Assembly (NCBI GenBank): GCA_964471325.1 | Contig: CAYYFL010000037.1 | Location: 1-6,740 of the forward strand | Direction: 5' to 3' | Source: Velamenicoccus sp964471325 | GTDB lineage: Bacteria > Omnitrophota > Gorgyraeia > Velamenicoccales > Velamenicoccaceae | DNA length: 6,740 nucleotides | Part shown: positions 6,441-6,740 of the stretch, in pieces | How the letters are laid out: each line of letters begins with the position of its first letter | Numbering within the stretch: position 1 is the first letter of the stretch | Position numbers and translations under genes: made by a program | The notes under the pieces: model-generated | The model's database searches: none | Told to the model about the DNA's origin: nothing | What the model saw: only the letters and a program-made list of their open reading frames with translations

Positions 6441-6493
6441 TCACCTCAGTTCAAAGGGTTACGTGACCCTTCAACCCTTAGCAGTGGAGGTGA
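6441..6493 (+). promoter_or_regulatory. Nested stem that would mask the ribosome site of the gene at 6497
   Basis: TCACCTC (6441-6447) is perfectly complementary to GAGGTGA (6487-6493), which contains most of the GGAGG ribosome site of the next gene. Inside it, AAGGGT (6454-6459) pairs with ACCCTT (6466-6471). That core is also an almost perfect 18-bp DNA palindrome centred on ACGT. A further AACCCTT at 6473-6479 can compete for AAGGGTT (6454-6460), giving two alternative folds. The pairing is seen in the sequence. Whether it controls translation, or whether the DNA palindrome is a protein or recombinase site, is open. Confidence 0.45.
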
Positions 6494-6496
6494 AAT

Positions 6497-6740
6497 ATGA
6501 AGCAAGAAGGTCGTGGCGGCGGACCCGATGGCGTTCTCAGCCCCGGGATTGGCCGCAGGGAAGCAGTCAAAAAGGGGGACCTATCCGCGCAGCGGAAACG
6601 CCTGGTTGAGCTGATGCAGGAGGTCAACTACGGACGGATTGAGGGACTGCGAGTCCAAAACGGCGAGCCGGTCTTCGATCCCCCTCCCACCGTGCTGCGG
6701 CTGTTTCTGTTCGGCAAGGACAACGGGCCGAACGAATCCC
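6497..6740 (+). CDS. Small protein, N-terminal 81 residues (3' end outside window), likely leader of a recombinase module
   Basis: The frame is open from ATG at 6497 to the window edge, with a strong GGAGG at 6486-6490, 6 nt upstream. The product begins MKQEGRGGGPDGVL, a Gly-rich basic leader. A helix RKRLVELMQEVNYGRIEGL follows, then a short beta segment RVQNGEPVFDPPPTVLRLF and a GKDNGPN tail. The LMQ-NYGRIEGL / NGEPVFDPPP pattern is one I recall from small hypothetical proteins encoded just upstream of serine recombinases in similar mobile elements; this recollection is not verified here. Codon use and GC content look like those of the recombinase end of the window rather than the cargo. 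If right, a second recombinase module starts here. Function unknown. Confidence 0.75.
   Translation, partial: MKQEGRGGGPDGVLSPGIGRREAVKKGDLSAQRKRLVELMQEVNYGRIEGLRVQNGEPVFDPPPTVLRLFLFGKDNGPNES

Overview
The window reads like an accessory or mobile region of a bacterial genome. The serine-recombinase module with a small ParB-like HTH partner is a style I associate with Deltaproteobacteria and other anaerobes, but that placement is a guess from protein flavour. All supportable genes lie on the + strand. The recombinase end (about 1-1315) looks GC-richer than the cargo that follows (especially about 1390-3100), which fits a separately acquired insert.

Layout: (1) 3-884 is the C-terminal part of a large serine recombinase, cut by the window edge. 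It overlaps by 4 nt a 144-residue HTH protein (881-1315). (2) 1316-1540 is non-coding and holds a good sigma70-type promoter. A 16-bp palindrome lies across the -35/-10 spacer. (3) 1541-6289 is one apparent five-gene operon: a LexA-type autocleavable repressor, a three-Cys-motif partner protein (TcmP), its three-Cys partner of the Gp37/Gp68 (DUF5131) family, and two proteins I cannot assign (416 and 393 residues) that overlap by 44 nt. (4) 6290-6496 is non-coding and carries four copies of an ACCTGTC repeat in two pairs, a weak hairpin, and a nested stem that would bury the next gene's ribosome binding site. (5) 6497-6740 is the start of a small protein that I recall, tentatively, as preceding serine recombinases in similar elements, so a second recombinase module may begin here.

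Working model (inference): the 1541-6289 operon is cargo between two serine-recombinase modules. The LexA-like protein would repress the operon through the promoter palindrome and release it on DNA damage. TcmP has methyltransferase-like Rossmann motifs, and the DUF5131 protein carries a CX6CX2C cluster that could hold metal or an Fe-S centre. Together they suggest a DNA- or nucleic-acid-directed repair or defence activity. The two unknown proteins would be further parts of it; the second has a Cys cluster and a probable C-terminal winged helix. Everything beyond family assignment is unproven.
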